The position numbers were made by a program, and so were the translations under genes. A stretch of DNA of 64,000 nucleotides from JAJPKK01 sp963800215. GTDB lineage: Bacteria; Pseudomonadota; Alphaproteobacteria; Rhizobiales; Xanthobacteraceae. Under the pieces are notes generated by a model, which was not told the DNA's origin, made no database searches, and saw nothing but the letters and a program-made list of their open reading frames with translations. The stretch's first letter is position 1; every line of letters starts with the position of its first letter. The stretch spans positions 124,001 through 188,000 of the forward strand of contig CAWCZY010000013.1 in NCBI GenBank assembly GCA_963800215.1, written 5' to 3'. This document shows, piece by piece, positions 9,128 through 17,931 of this stretch.

Positions 9128-10639
9128 ATGTCCGTCGCCGCTATATTGAAAACCGGCACCGCACCCGCACTCAGGCTGCCGACCCATCGCGATTGCTACT
9201 ATGGCGGTCAATGGGTCAAGCCGAAGGCAGGGCGATATGCCGACACCATCAATCCGGGAACCGGAGAGACCCTCGGGCCCGTCGCGGACGGCACCGCGGA
9301 CGACGTCGATGCCGCGGTCGCGGCGGCGAAGCTCGCCTTCGAGGAGTGGCGGCGGGTGCCGCCTTTGGAGCGGGCCAAGCTCCTCAAGCGCATCGCGGCG
9401 ACATTGCGCGAGCATGCCGAGGAGCTCGCCATGATCGACGCGGCCGACTGCGGCAATCCCTACAAGGAGATGGTGAGCGACGCCAACGTCGCCGCGGCGC
9501 AGACCGAGTTCTTTGCCGGGCTGGTGACCGAAATGAAGGGCCATTCGATACCGATGGGCCCCGATGTGGTCAACTTTTCGGTGCGCGAGCCCAGGGGCGT
9601 CGTCGGCCGCATCATCCCGTTCAATCATCCGTTCATGTTCTGCGCCGGCAAATCGGCGGCGCCGCTTGCGGCCGGCAACACGGTGGTGATCAAGCCGCCC
9701 GAGCAGGCGCCGCTGTCCTCGCTGCGTCTGTTCGAGCTGATCGAGGGCATCCTGCCGCCCGGCGTGTTCAATGTGGTGCCGGGCGGCAAGGAGGTCGGCG
9801 CTGCGCTCGCCGGGCATCCCGGCGTCGCCATGATCGCCCTGATCGGCAGCGTGCCGACCGGCCGCGCCGTGATGCGGGCGGCCGCGGAAACGGTCAAGCC
9901 GGTGATGCTCGAACTCGGCGGCAAGAACGCGCTCATCGGGTATCCGGACGCCGACCCCGACGCCGTCGCCGCCGGCGTCATCGCGGGGATGAATTTCACC
10001 TGGTGCGGCCAGTCCTGCGGTTCGACCAGCCGGGCGTTCCTGCATGAGAAGATCCATGACGCGGTGATCGAGAAGGTCCGCGAGCGGATCAAGTATTACA
10101 AGCCCGGCATCCCGACCGATCCCGCCACCACCATGGGGGCGATCATCTCCAAGACGCAATACGACCGGGTGGTGAGCTACATCGAGTCGGCCCGGCAGGA
10201 AGGCGCGCGCCTTATCAACGGCGGCGCGCGGCCGGCCGATCCCGCGCTCGCCAAGGGATTCTATATCGAGCCGACCGTGTTCGCCGACGTGACCCCCGGC
10301 ATGCGCATCGCCCGCGAGGAGATTTTCGGCCCGGTGCTTGCGATCCTGAAATGGTCCGACGAGACCAAGATGCTCGCGGAGGTCAATGCGGTCGAATACG
10401 GACTGACCGCCTCGATCTGGACCAACGATGTCTCGACCGCCTATCGCACCGCCATGGCGGTGCAATCGGGCTTCGTGTGGATCAACGAAGTGGGCAAGCA
10501 TTTCCTCGGTGTACCGTTCGGCGGCTTCAAGCAGTCCGGCATCGGACGGGAGGAATGCTTCGAGGAGATGCTGAGCTTCACGCAGGAGAAGAACATTCAC
10601 TTGAAGCTCAGGCCCGCCGCCTCGGCGAAGAATCCCTGA
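9128..10639 (+). CDS. Aldehyde dehydrogenase (betaine-aldehyde dehydrogenase-like)
   Basis: An intact 503-residue NAD(P)-dependent aldehyde dehydrogenase. It has the Rossmann segment with IIPFNHPFMFCAGKSAAPL, the cofactor-binding GNTVVIKPPEQAPLSSL, the catalytic Glu in MLELGGKN, the nucleophile Cys in FTWCGQSCGSTSRAFLHE (near residue 298) and EEIFGPVLAILKW. A strong ribosome site (GGGAGGTAA, about eight bases before ATG 9128) fixes the start. Closest in style to betaine-aldehyde and related semialdehyde dehydrogenases. It follows the arginine-dihydrolase-like gene by 274 bp on the same strand, so it could oxidise an aldehyde made in that pathway, but the sequence does not identify the substrate. 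In contrast to its upstream neighbours it has no frame errors. Confidence 0.88.
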   Translation: MSVAAILKTGTAPALRLPTHRDCYYGGQWVKPKAGRYADTINPGTGETLGPVADGTADDVDAAVAAAKLAFEEWRRVPPLERAKLLKRIAATLREHAEELAMIDAADCGNPYKEMVSDANVAAAQTEFFAGLVTEMKGHSIPMGPDVVNFSVREPRGVVGRIIPFNHPFMFCAGKSAAPLAAGNTVVIKPPEQAPLSSLRLFELIEGILPPGVFNVVPGGKEVGAALAGHPGVAMIALIGSVPTGRAVMRAAAETVKPVMLELGGKNALIGYPDADPDAVAAGVIAGMNFTWCGQSCGSTSRAFLHEKIHDAVIEKVRERIKYYKPGIPTDPATTMGAIISKTQYDRVVSYIESARQEGARLINGGARPADPALAKGFYIEPTVFADVTPGMRIAREEIFGPVLAILKWSDETKMLAEVNAVEYGLTASIWTNDVSTAYRTAMAVQSGFVWINEVGKHFLGVPFGGFKQSGIGREECFEEMLSFTQEKNIHLKLRPAASAKNP

Positions 10640-10724
10640 CGAGACCGGCGCGCGGGTTCATCCCAAAGCGGAGACGCCAGCCGGCGGCCGGCATATCCGG
10701 GTCCGCGCGGCTGACCCTATCGGT

Positions 10725-10803
10725 GTCATTGCCCGGCTCGACCGGGCAATCCAGTACTCCCAGTCGGTGTTTACTGGATCGCCCGGTCGAGCCGGGCGAT
10801 GAC
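10725..10803. repeat. Large inverted repeat (REP/BIME-like palindrome)
   Basis: Two arms of about 33 bases, 10725-10757 and 10771-10803, are near-perfect reverse complements built on CCCGGCTCGACCGGGCAATC, around a 13-base centre. Each arm is itself partly palindromic (CCCGGTCGAGCCGGG). Elements of this look, starting GTCATTGCC and ending GATGAC, are scattered between genes in Bradyrhizobium relatives. It sits between the convergent aldehyde dehydrogenase and MsrQ-like genes, where it may also act as a two-way transcription terminator. Confidence 0.8.
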
Positions 10804-10838
10804 AGCGAGTTGTGAAGTCACCCCAAACGAAACACGCT

Positions 10839-11696
10839 CTATCCGATCTTGCGGGCTTCAAGGCCCGCCGCCCGCGGCGCTTGCCGGGCGGCGGCCGCGA
10901 GAGCGATCAGCAGCCCGAGCGCGAGTACCTTCCATGCCGCCGGAACGCCAAAGTCCAGGGTGAAGTTGTTGCCGAGCGTCCACGACAGCTCATAGCCGCG
11001 GCGGGCCCAAATCCACCCGGCTTCGAGCAACGCCGTGAATAGCGACGAAGCCACGGCGAGGGTCGCCAGTGCCTTCGCGTCGGCCCCCAGCCCGTAGCGG
11101 TCGAGCACCCTCCAGACCATGAGCCAGATGAACATTCCGGTCAGCAGGTACTGCTCCGGGTAGGTGCCCCGCGACAGCAGCACGTGGAAAATCGCCAATG
11201 CCGAAATCACATAGACCGTGTTGTGCAGGCGCTGCCAGTTCTTCGCTCCCATGCGTCGGATCGCGGCGTCCACGGACGTGACTCCCAACACGATAAGGCC
11301 GATCGTCGAGACAGTGGCCACGACGAGTGAAAGTCTCGTCGCCATCTCGTTGGCGATGAACGCAAAGTTCCACAGCCGCAGCGGGAGATAGACGATGATA
11401 TGGGCGATCGTATAGACGAGCGCCGCCACGCCGACCATTCGCCGGACGTCGATGAGGCCGCCCCAACGAAATATCGTGATCGCCGGCGTTATCGCCAATG
11501 CCAGAAGCAGCACCGCCGTCGCCCACACTCCCGACCAGTAGATCAATCCGCCGAGCGAGAGCGGATAGATTCCGAATTCTCCGGTGCCGAGCTGATAAGC
11601 GAGCCAGATCGCAGGCACGAACATGAGCGCGAACGCGCTCGCCCTCAGCCAGGAAAATCTGCCCTTCCTGTCTTGCCATGGCCAGATCAATCGCAA
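10839..11696 (-). CDS. MsrQ/YedZ-like haem-binding membrane protein (ferric reductase-like domain)
   Basis: A 285-residue integral membrane protein with a ferric-reductase-like transmembrane core. Likely haem-ligand histidines are seen in YTIAHIIVYLPLRLW and in WQRLHNTVYVISALAIFHVLL, the arrangement of the MsrQ/YedZ group. MsrQ passes electrons from the respiratory chain to the periplasmic methionine-sulfoxide reductase MsrP; no msrP is seen beside it, and at 285 residues it is longer than typical MsrQ (about 200), with extra helices at both ends, so a different partner is possible. The start codon in this frame is TTG 11696 and is not certain. It is convergent with the aldehyde dehydrogenase, the palindrome at 10725-10803 lying between. 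Confidence 0.7.
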   Translation of the reverse strand: MRLIWPWQDRKGRFSWLRASAFALMFVPAIWLAYQLGTGEFGIYPLSLGGLIYWSGVWATAVLLLALAITPAITIFRWGGLIDVRRMVGVAALVYTIAHIIVYLPLRLWNFAFIANEMATRLSLVVATVSTIGLIVLGVTSVDAAIRRMGAKNWQRLHNTVYVISALAIFHVLLSRGTYPEQYLLTGMFIWLMVWRVLDRYGLGADAKALATLAVASSLFTALLEAGWIWARRGYELSWTLGNNFTLDFGVPAAWKVLALGLLIALAAAARQAPRAAGLEARKIG

Positions 11697-11878
11697 ATCG
11701 GCTGCTCCGTTGGGATCGTTCCCTCTCGACCCGCTCGACGCAGGCTATAGCAGGCGTGCCGCGCGATCCAGATGGGCAGGGGTGGGATGGGCATGCATGG
11801 CGCCCAACCGGTCAGGCAGCCCTGTTCGCAGGTCCAAATGGTGCTAACATGGTTTAAACCTCATGGGAGAGGAAAGCC

Positions 11879-12865
11879 GTGACTGCTCGCCGCGATCGAA
11901 CCTGCCGCAATCATCCTGCCCGCTTCGGCTTCGCCGCACTCGTCGGCGCCGGCATAGCCGCTGCCGGCCTGATGGCGCCGACGTCCGCGCGGGCGCAGAT
12001 GCCGCCCGACATCGCGGAGAAAATCGCGGCGATGGGCCGGGTGGTCGATCCCCTGAACACCGGCAAGCTTTATGCGCCGCTCCAGGAAAAGGAGCCCTAT
12101 GCGGGCGTCAAGGTCAGCCGCGACCTGAAATACGGCGACGATGCGCGCAACGTGGTCGATGTCTTCGTGCCCGAGACCGGCGCCGCCGGACGTCCGGTGC
12201 TGATGTTCGTCCATGGCGGCGGCATGATCCGCGGCAATAAGCACCAGCCCGGCAGCCCCTACTACGACAACGTCATGCTGTTCGCGGCACGCCACGGGAT
12301 GGTCGGCGTGAACGTCGAATACCGGCTGGCGCCGCAGTTCCCGTGGCCGGCCGGCAACGAGGATCTGGCCGCAGCGGTGCGTTTCGTCGCCGACAAGGCC
12401 GCGGACTTCGGCGCGGACCCGAACCGCATCTATCTGATGGGCCATTCGGCGGGCGCCACTCACGTGGCGTCCTACCTGTCGCATCCCGAGTTCTTCGGCC
12501 CCAAGGGCTCCGGGCTCGCCGGCGCCATCCTCTCTTCCGGCGGCTACGATTTCACCAAGGACGAACAGAGCGAGGGCCGGATCGCCTATTTCGGCAGCGA
12601 CCCCGCGCTGCTTGCAAAGCGCTCGGCGGTCGCGGGTCTCATCAAGACCAGGATCCCGTTCATGATGTCCTCGGCCGAACTCGATCCGCCGCCCATCGCC
12701 GCGCAATCGGCCCTTCTCAAGGACGAATTGTGCAAATCGGAACACGGCTGCGTGCGCAGCCTCGTGCTCCCGAAGCACAGCCACATGTCGGAATCCTATT
12801 CGATCAACACCGCCGACCATCAGCTTTCCGACCAGATCCTTGAGTTCATAAAGACCGGGAAATAG
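11879..12865 (+). CDS. Secreted alpha/beta hydrolase (carboxylesterase, HSL type)
   Basis: A 328-residue protein with an N-terminal signal peptide (hydrophobic stretch FAALVGAGIAAAGLMA, cleavage probably after SARAQ) and an alpha/beta hydrolase fold. The oxyanion motif is MFVHGGGMIRGNK, the nucleophile Ser is in LMGHSAGATH, the acid probably in MSSAELDPPP and the His in PKHSHMSESY. This is the hormone-sensitive-lipase-like esterase pattern; the natural ester is unknown, and the protein should act outside the cytoplasm. The start is GTG 11879, preceded by GGGAGAGGA at proper spacing. It stands alone between a minus-strand membrane protein and a convergent epimerase gene. Confidence 0.85.
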   Translation: MTARRDRTCRNHPARFGFAALVGAGIAAAGLMAPTSARAQMPPDIAEKIAAMGRVVDPLNTGKLYAPLQEKEPYAGVKVSRDLKYGDDARNVVDVFVPETGAAGRPVLMFVHGGGMIRGNKHQPGSPYYDNVMLFAARHGMVGVNVEYRLAPQFPWPAGNEDLAAAVRFVADKAADFGADPNRIYLMGHSAGATHVASYLSHPEFFGPKGSGLAGAILSSGGYDFTKDEQSEGRIAYFGSDPALLAKRSAVAGLIKTRIPFMMSSAELDPPPIAAQSALLKDELCKSEHGCVRSLVLPKHSHMSESYSINTADHQLSDQILEFIKTGK

Positions 12866-12924
12866 GCGGGGTCCTTCGCGCATGCGTCCCTGCAGCACCA
12901 AGGCGCCGCAGGGACGCGGTCTGT

Positions 12925-13815
12925 TCAGGTTTCGAAATAGCGCGGCCGGTCGAGATCGGGGATCAGCCCGGGCTGCTTCGGCTGCCACCCCAGCAGTTCC
13001 CGCGTTCGCTCGCTCGAGGACGGGCTGTCGATCGTGGCGAAATGCGCGAACCAGCCAAAATGCTCCGCCGCCTCGTCGGGGGACTTGCTGACGACCGGCA
13101 CGTTCAGGCGGCGGCCGATCACGCCGGCGATGTCTCGGAACGGCACGCCCTCATCGGCGACCCCGTGATACCTGGCTCCCGCGGAACGCTTCTCGATCAC
13201 GAGCCTGTAGAGATTTGCGGCATCGAGCCGGTGCACCGCGGGCCAGCGGTTGAGCCCTTCGCCCGCATAGACCGAAGCGCCCTTCGCACGGGCGATGCCA
13301 ATGAGGATCGGCACGAAGCCGTGATCGCCGTCGCCATGGACCGACGGCGGAAGGCGGACGACCGACACACGCACGCCAAGCGACGCCACCGAATAGGCTG
13401 CCTGTTCTGAAACGCGGGGAATCGCGGAGTTGGAAGGCGGCGGAGTGTCTTCGGTCGCGAGGCGGCCTGGCGAGAGCAGCCCGGTCCCGGAGGTGACGAT
13501 CAAGGGGCGGTTGGAGCCAGCCAGCGCAGCGCCGAGCGCCTCGATGGCGCGCCGATCGATCTCACAATTCTCTTTGAATTTCGAGAAGTCGTGGATGAAG
13601 GCGGTGTGGATCACGCCGTCCGACTTGGCCGCTCCGCTGCGCAAGCTTTCCAGGTCTTCAAGATCGCCGCGATGCGCCTGGGCGCCGGCGGCGACGAGAG
13701 ACTCGGCGCCCGCATCCGAGCGAGCAAGACCGAGCACCTCATGGCCCGCTTTGACGAGCTCCTGAACGACGGCAGAACCGATAAAGCCCGTAGCACCGGT
13801 GACGAAGACACGCAT
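12925..13815 (-). CDS. NAD-dependent epimerase/dehydratase (extended SDR family)
   Basis: A 296-residue protein starting at ATG 13815 with the Rossmann motif FVTGATGFIGSAVV directly at the N-terminus, which is why I choose this start over an ATG seven codons upstream. The extended short-chain dehydrogenase layout continues with VIHTAFIHDFSKF, LIVTSGTGLLSPG and RWPAVHRLDAANLYRLV. The usual YxxxK pair is not clear: the corresponding area reads SEQAAYSVASLGVRV, as in atypical SDRs, so the catalytic role is uncertain. It is divergent from the AraC-type regulator 125 bp away, which is its likely controller. Confidence 0.82.
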   Translation of the reverse strand: MRVFVTGATGFIGSAVVQELVKAGHEVLGLARSDAGAESLVAAGAQAHRGDLEDLESLRSGAAKSDGVIHTAFIHDFSKFKENCEIDRRAIEALGAALAGSNRPLIVTSGTGLLSPGRLATEDTPPPSNSAIPRVSEQAAYSVASLGVRVSVVRLPPSVHGDGDHGFVPILIGIARAKGASVYAGEGLNRWPAVHRLDAANLYRLVIEKRSAGARYHGVADEGVPFRDIAGVIGRRLNVPVVSKSPDEAAEHFGWFAHFATIDSPSSSERTRELLGWQPKQPGLIPDLDRPRYFET

Positions 13816-13940
13816 TACGACTTTCCTTTGCTTCATTTCATGAACGCGACCGCATTTGCAGCCGCGTTGTCATCAAGGTAGGTAATTGAGGAAAGACGAT
13901 CTATGCTGGGAAGTCCGTATTATCTTCGCAATCGTCCGGG

Positions 13941-14921
13941 ATGACTATGGACCCCCTCTCTGATGTGCTGTCGCTGCTGAAACTGCGCAGTTATGTTTCC
14001 GGTGGCTTTGATATGGGGGGAGAATGGTCCATCCAGTTCCCCCAGCATGAAGGCATCAAATGCTATGCCGTGGTCTCCGGCGCGTGCTGGCTGTCCGTGG
14101 AAGGTGTTCCCGACGCGGTGCGCTTAAAGACGGGGGATTGCTTCCTGCTGCCGCGCGGGCGGCCTTTCCGCCTTACAAGCGACCTGACTTTAACGCCTGT
14201 CGATGCCCGCACGTTTTTTCCGGCCAGGCCGAATGGCAGCATCGCCTTGTACAATGACGGCGGGGATTGTTTTGGCGTCGGCGGGCATTTCGCCCTGACC
14301 GGCCAGCATGCCGACATCCTGTTGGGGATGCTGCCGCCCATCGTGCATATCAGGAAGGAATCGGACAAGGCGGCGCTGCGCTGGTCTTTGGAGCGGATGC
14401 GGCAGGAGCTGCGCGAGCCGCAGCCGGGCGGCTTTCTGGTCGCACAGCACCTCGCCACCATGATGCTGGTTCAGGCCCTGCGGCTGCATCTGGCGGAAGG
14501 GTTGAAAGGCGGCGTCGGCTGGCTCTTCGCCCTGGCAGACAAGCAGATGAGCGCTGCGATCGGCTCCATCCACGACGATCCGGCGTATCGCTGGACATTA
14601 CAGGAGCTGGCGGAGCATGCCGGCATGTCGCGATCGACCTTTGCCCTTAAATTCAAAGAGACGGTCGGGGCGTCGCCGATGGAATACCTGACGCGCTGGC
14701 GAATGCTGCTGGCCGGGGACAGGCTGGCGAATTCCAGCGATCCCGTTTCCGTCATTGCCCTATCGCTCGGCTACGAATCCGAAAGCGCCTTCAGCACGGC
14801 CTTCAAGCGGGTCATGGGCTGTTCGCCGCGGCAATATAGCCGGGGCCGGAGTCCGGCTTCCCCTTCACATGTAGAGGGGGAAGCCGCCGGCGCCGATCGG
14901 CTCGAATCTATCGCAGGGTGA
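13941..14921 (+). CDS. AraC family transcriptional regulator with N-terminal cupin
   Basis: A 326-residue regulator. Residues about 25-190 form an AraC cupin-type sensor (YAVVSGACWLSVEGV, CFLLPRGRPFRLTSD), and the C-terminus has two HTH motifs, WTLQELAEHAGMSRSTFALK and VSVIALSLGYESESAFSTAFKRVMG, followed by the family SPRQYSRGR ending. The group often controls an adjacent oxidoreductase gene. It is divergently arranged with the SDR epimerase, which is the probable target. The last 30 or so residues after the HTH are an unstructured tail. A hairpin just after the stop (14944-14967) may end its transcription. Confidence 0.88.
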   Translation: MTMDPLSDVLSLLKLRSYVSGGFDMGGEWSIQFPQHEGIKCYAVVSGACWLSVEGVPDAVRLKTGDCFLLPRGRPFRLTSDLTLTPVDARTFFPARPNGSIALYNDGGDCFGVGGHFALTGQHADILLGMLPPIVHIRKESDKAALRWSLERMRQELREPQPGGFLVAQHLATMMLVQALRLHLAEGLKGGVGWLFALADKQMSAAIGSIHDDPAYRWTLQELAEHAGMSRSTFALKFKETVGASPMEYLTRWRMLLAGDRLANSSDPVSVIALSLGYESESAFSTAFKRVMGCSPRQYSRGRSPASPSHVEGEAAGADRLESIAG

Positions 14922-14943
14922 TACTTGTGGAGAGGTATGGCCA

Positions 14944-14967
14944 GCGAGCCCGTTTTTGCGGGCTCGC
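14944..14967. terminator. Hairpin between convergent genes (possible terminator)
   Basis: A perfect 9-base stem GCGAGCCCG / CGGGCTCGC with a six-base TTTTTG loop, placed between the stop of the AraC regulator and the stop of the convergent glycine-rich gene. The stem is strong, but no U-run follows it, so intrinsic termination is only likely, not certain. Confidence 0.5.
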
Positions 14968-14980
14968 AAGTACCTGGGCC

Positions 14981-15334
14981 TCAGCCGCAAACCCAAATAT
15001 AGCCGTCGGGGCTCAAGCTCCAGCACGGACCGATCCCGTAACCGTACCAGCGGCCATGCCAGAAGCGACCCCCGCCGCCGCCCACATGCACCGCACCGCC
15101 ACGGCCGCCACCACCCACACGCACCGCGCCGCCGCGACCGCCGCCGCCGACATGCATCCCGCCGCCACCACCACCCGCATGCATTCCACCGCCGTGACCG
15201 CCGCCGCCGCCGTGACCACCGCCACCACCGCCGTGACCACCTCCGCCGCCACCATGGGCAGCGAATGCAAGTGTCGGGATGAGAAGGCTAGCGGCAACTG
15301 CAGCGATCAAAGACAAAGAAGATTTGCGCGACAT
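14981..15334 (-). CDS. Small secreted glycine/histidine-rich protein
   Basis: A 117-residue protein from ATG 15334 with a clean signal peptide (MSRKSSLSLIAAVAASLLIP, cleaved after LAFA). The mature part is almost wholly GGGGH, GGGM and GGRGGAV repeats, then a short aromatic tail with FWHGRWYGYGIGPCWSLS and a final VCG. The frame is open further upstream to 15421, but the signal peptide decides this start. Such glycine-rich exported proteins with a conserved aromatic/Cys tail are frequent in Bradyrhizobium-type genomes and uncharacterised; envelope association or metal binding through the regularly placed histidines is a guess. The repeats make this DNA low in complexity. Confidence 0.75.
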   Translation of the reverse strand: MSRKSSLSLIAAVAASLLIPTLAFAAHGGGGGGHGGGGGGHGGGGGHGGGMHAGGGGGGMHVGGGGRGGAVRVGGGGRGGAVHVGGGGGRFWHGRWYGYGIGPCWSLSPDGYIWVCG

Positions 15335-15776
15335 TTGGAAATTCCTCGGTTTCGGGGTGAAAAGCGCCATTTGGCACGGCGCTCGTTTCGCCTGCCTTTC
15401 CCGACAACGATCGAAGGTCACAAAGGTTCAAAACATTGTCCGACGAGCCTCGAGCCATGCCGCCTTGTCTCACATCACGGGATGTGATGGACGCAACGAT
15501 TCAACACACGCGACCCCAACCAGACGGATACGCTGCCGGGTTGGGGCCAATGCGTGGATCGATGCGGGGCGGGGGCACAGGTATCGACCCACACCGACGG
15601 CAACTCGCTTTGAAGCGCGATGTTCCGCCTGAAGATTTCATGGGGCGCCGATCAGGCTACAGCGGCCAGGCACCTGCGTGATCCCTGATCGGGTCAGCGT
15701 CACGGACATTAGGCTTGCAACACGGTCGAGCCGGGCGCAGACAACAACGGGATACAGGCGTTGGAGACAAGGACAG
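15335..15776. other. Intergenic stretch without a convincing gene
   Basis: About 440 bp upstream of the glycine-rich gene and downstream of the Tat-exported hydrolase. It must hold the promoter of the glycine-rich gene. A plus-strand frame at 15436-15681 uses a TTG start, has no ribosome site and no recognisable composition, so I do not call it. Confidence 0.5.
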
Positions 15777-17102
15777 CTAGCTGTGCTCCCGCAGGAACCC
15801 GGTCAAAAGCTGGCTCACCTGCTCGGGCTGCTCCTCGTGTGCCCAATGCCCGGCGCCTGCCACCATGTGGACTCCTTTGAATTGCGTGTAGCCGGTCTTG
15901 CCGATGTTCATGGGCCCGCCCACCGTCCGGTTGGCACCCCAATCTTCCTTTCCCGCGATGACCTGCGTCGGGACATCGATCGTGCGGCCCGAGAAGGTCA
16001 GTTGCTCGGCGAGGGTCGGGGGGTAGGAGTTGTTGCGCCGGTGCCGATATTCGTGCAGCCCGCCGGTCCATCCGCTGCGAGCGTATTCCAATCCATAGAC
16101 CTCGCACTCCGGCTCGGTCAGCCACTTGCAGGCTTTGATATAGGCGGCGTCCGGCATCGCCACGACGACCGTCTCCGGCATGCCCCTGTCCCTTCTCATC
16201 ACGTAATACTCGGGCATCTGCGCATTCTGTTCGGCGGCCTCTTTGGCCGTATGCACCGCGTGCAAGGGGCGCAGGTTCTGGTTGCCCGGGAAATCGGCGC
16301 TTTTCATGTAATAAAAGGCGCGGAAAAAATTGGTCATTCCCTGGGGCACTCGCTTCATGTCCCTGTCGGCCTCGGGGCTCGCCCAGTAATTCTCGATAAC
16401 CCTTCCGTGGTGGGTCGAGTTTGGCGTACTCCGCGTCGAGTTCGGCGTTGGTAAAGTCGGCATGCGGCACGGGCGCGCCGTTGGCCGAATTGAACGGGAA
16501 GGATGGCGGCCCGTTGAAGCCCCCGCCTATGAGCGTGAGGCGGGGAAACATGTCGGGCCGGATAAGTGCGCCTAAAGCGGCGATGAGTGAGCCCTGGTCG
16601 TGTCCCACCATCATCGCGGTGCTGTGATAGCCGAGCGCATTACAAGCGCGATCTGGTCGCGCACCAAGTTGAGCGCGAGAAATGGTAAGGGATCCGCGTC
16701 CCAGGAATCGTCCCAGCCGGCGGTGCGGCCAAAGCCACGACAGTCCGGGGCGACGACATAATAACCCGCGGCGGCGAGCGCCGGCATCACCTTGCGCCAG
16801 CTATACGCGAGGTTGGGAAAGCCATGAAGCATGAGCACCAGAGGCCGCCCCGGCGTCTCGAAGCCGGCCTCCAGGAAGTTCACCGTCAGACCGTTGACGT
16901 TCGGAACGAGATGGGCCCGGACTCCGCTGGGAAGAGTGCCGTTGCCATAGGGCGGCAAGCCGCGAAAATCGGTATTCACGATCGCCGCCCGTACCGGCGC
17001 GGCGCCGGCGAATGCCAGGCCGCCGACACCCGACGCCGCCGCAAGGAACGTGCGCCGCGAGAGCCCAAGCGCGGTCGTATCGTTGGAGTCCTGGTCCGAC
17101 AT
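15777..17102 (-). CDS. Tat-exported alpha/beta hydrolase, epoxide-hydrolase-like (two frameshifts)
   Basis: Stitched product of 441 residues. It begins with a twin-arginine signal, LGLSRRTFLAAASGVGGLAF, then an alpha/beta hydrolase: oxyanion LMLHGFPNLAYSWRKVMP, DCRGFGRT, nucleophile Asp in MMVGHDQGSLIAALG, a long cap domain with ENYWASPEADRDMKR, and the acid/His region VIAGKEDWG and VAGAGHWAHEEQPEQV. An Asp nucleophile (GHDQG) is typical of soluble epoxide hydrolases and haloalkane dehalogenases. The frame shifts near 16635 (one base missing) and 16412 (one extra); together these cancel and the span divides by three. The Tat signal places it in the periplasm. No neighbouring gene suggests its substrate. 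Confidence 0.75.
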
Positions 17103-17624
17103 CGCGAATCCCCTGTGTGAGCTACGGCGCGATTATCGAGCAACAGCCGATGGATTTGCAAGGTGGAGGGGGAGCGCACCGAAACTGCAAGGGCGGCGCA
17201 TGCGGATTGAATGCATCTGAACGGACGTGCCCATCTGCTTCGACAGGAAATACACATCGACCCCTCCGACAGCTCCGCACAAACATCGTGAAGCCCGCAA
17301 CTGCCCCTTTCTCTCGTCATTCGTGCCCGCAAGCGCCGCGGCCACCCGGCCGGCCCGGGGTCGGGGCGCCGGCGCCGAGCCTCCAATCGCGTACGCGGTT
17401 GGGTCCGCCGTCTGTCGTTGCGTCCGATGTTAGCGATCTGATGGTCATGAAGAGGCCACTGTGTGGGCATCTGTTCATTCGCCGGCTTTCCGGCAGTGCA
17501 GGCCTCTTTTGGGGCGTGCGGTCTCGTTTTATAGGTCGGCAGACGATAAGCTCGAGATGACGTTCGATCAGTCGGCGTTTTCGAGGCAATGCTTTTATGC
17601 GGCACTTAAGATACGGAGGCACGC
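17103..17624. other. Intergenic stretch without a convincing gene
   Basis: About 520 bp between the Tat hydrolase start and the 63-residue membrane protein gene. Frames of 60 to 180 codons exist on both strands but are rich in Arg/Pro/Ser, lack ribosome sites and overlap each other. I see no tRNA, repeat or clear promoter. Confidence 0.5.
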
Positions 17625-17816
17625 ATGCGTATGTTCATCTTCTTTGGCATTGCGGTCGTGATCGTAGCCTTAGGCTTCGGGGTGAAGACGGCTTTCATCC
17701 CCGGATCGCCGACCAAGGAAATGGCCACGGCAAATACTCTGTCGCCACATGAGATTCATGTGAACTATCAAGGCATGGAGGAACTGCCGGTTCATGAGGT
17801 CAAGAACCCGTTTTGA
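17625..17816 (+). CDS. Small single-span membrane protein of unknown function
   Basis: A 63-residue product starting MRMFIFFGIAVVIVALGFGV, one N-terminal membrane span, followed by a short hydrophilic tail with LSPHEIHVNYQGMEELPVHE. The ATG is preceded by GGAGG-like sequence (ACGGAGGCACGC), supporting expression. I do not recognise the family by name. The N-terminus has the same plan as the 40-residue peptide at 19205-19327 (MRSFILACIAIVVIAMAG) on the other side of the oxalate decarboxylase gene, and the two may be related. The tail, LSPHEIHVNYQGMEELPV, looks conserved in style rather than random. It is convergent with the oxalate decarboxylase. Confidence 0.6.
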   Translation: MRMFIFFGIAVVIVALGFGVKTAFIPGSPTKEMATANTLSPHEIHVNYQGMEELPVHEVKNPF

Positions 17817-17931
17817 GGCCAAGACCGGTCCATGATGTGACCCGGCGACGGTCGGCTCAGCGGCAATCAACGCACAGATTCAATTCCTGGCGCAACTGAA
17901 CCGAAGAGGGGTCGCCGAGCAGATCGAACCT

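Noticed and set aside
8744..10600. A 618-codon minus-strand open frame antisense to the aldehyde dehydrogenase
   Set aside because: It is a GC-rich mirror frame of a clear, motif-complete gene; its translation is full of His/Arg/Gly with no recognisable domain or ribosome site.
11861..12988. A 375-codon minus-strand frame opposite the secreted esterase
   Set aside because: It is the antisense shadow of an intact esterase gene with signal peptide and catalytic triad.
15060..15260. Short tandem repeats that look like a repeat array or CRISPR at first sight
   Set aside because: The unit is GGN-rich codon repetition inside the glycine-rich protein, with no constant repeat/variable spacer structure.
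15436..15681. An 81-codon plus-strand frame with TTG start
   Set aside because: There is no ribosome site, no conserved composition and it lies in a promoter region.
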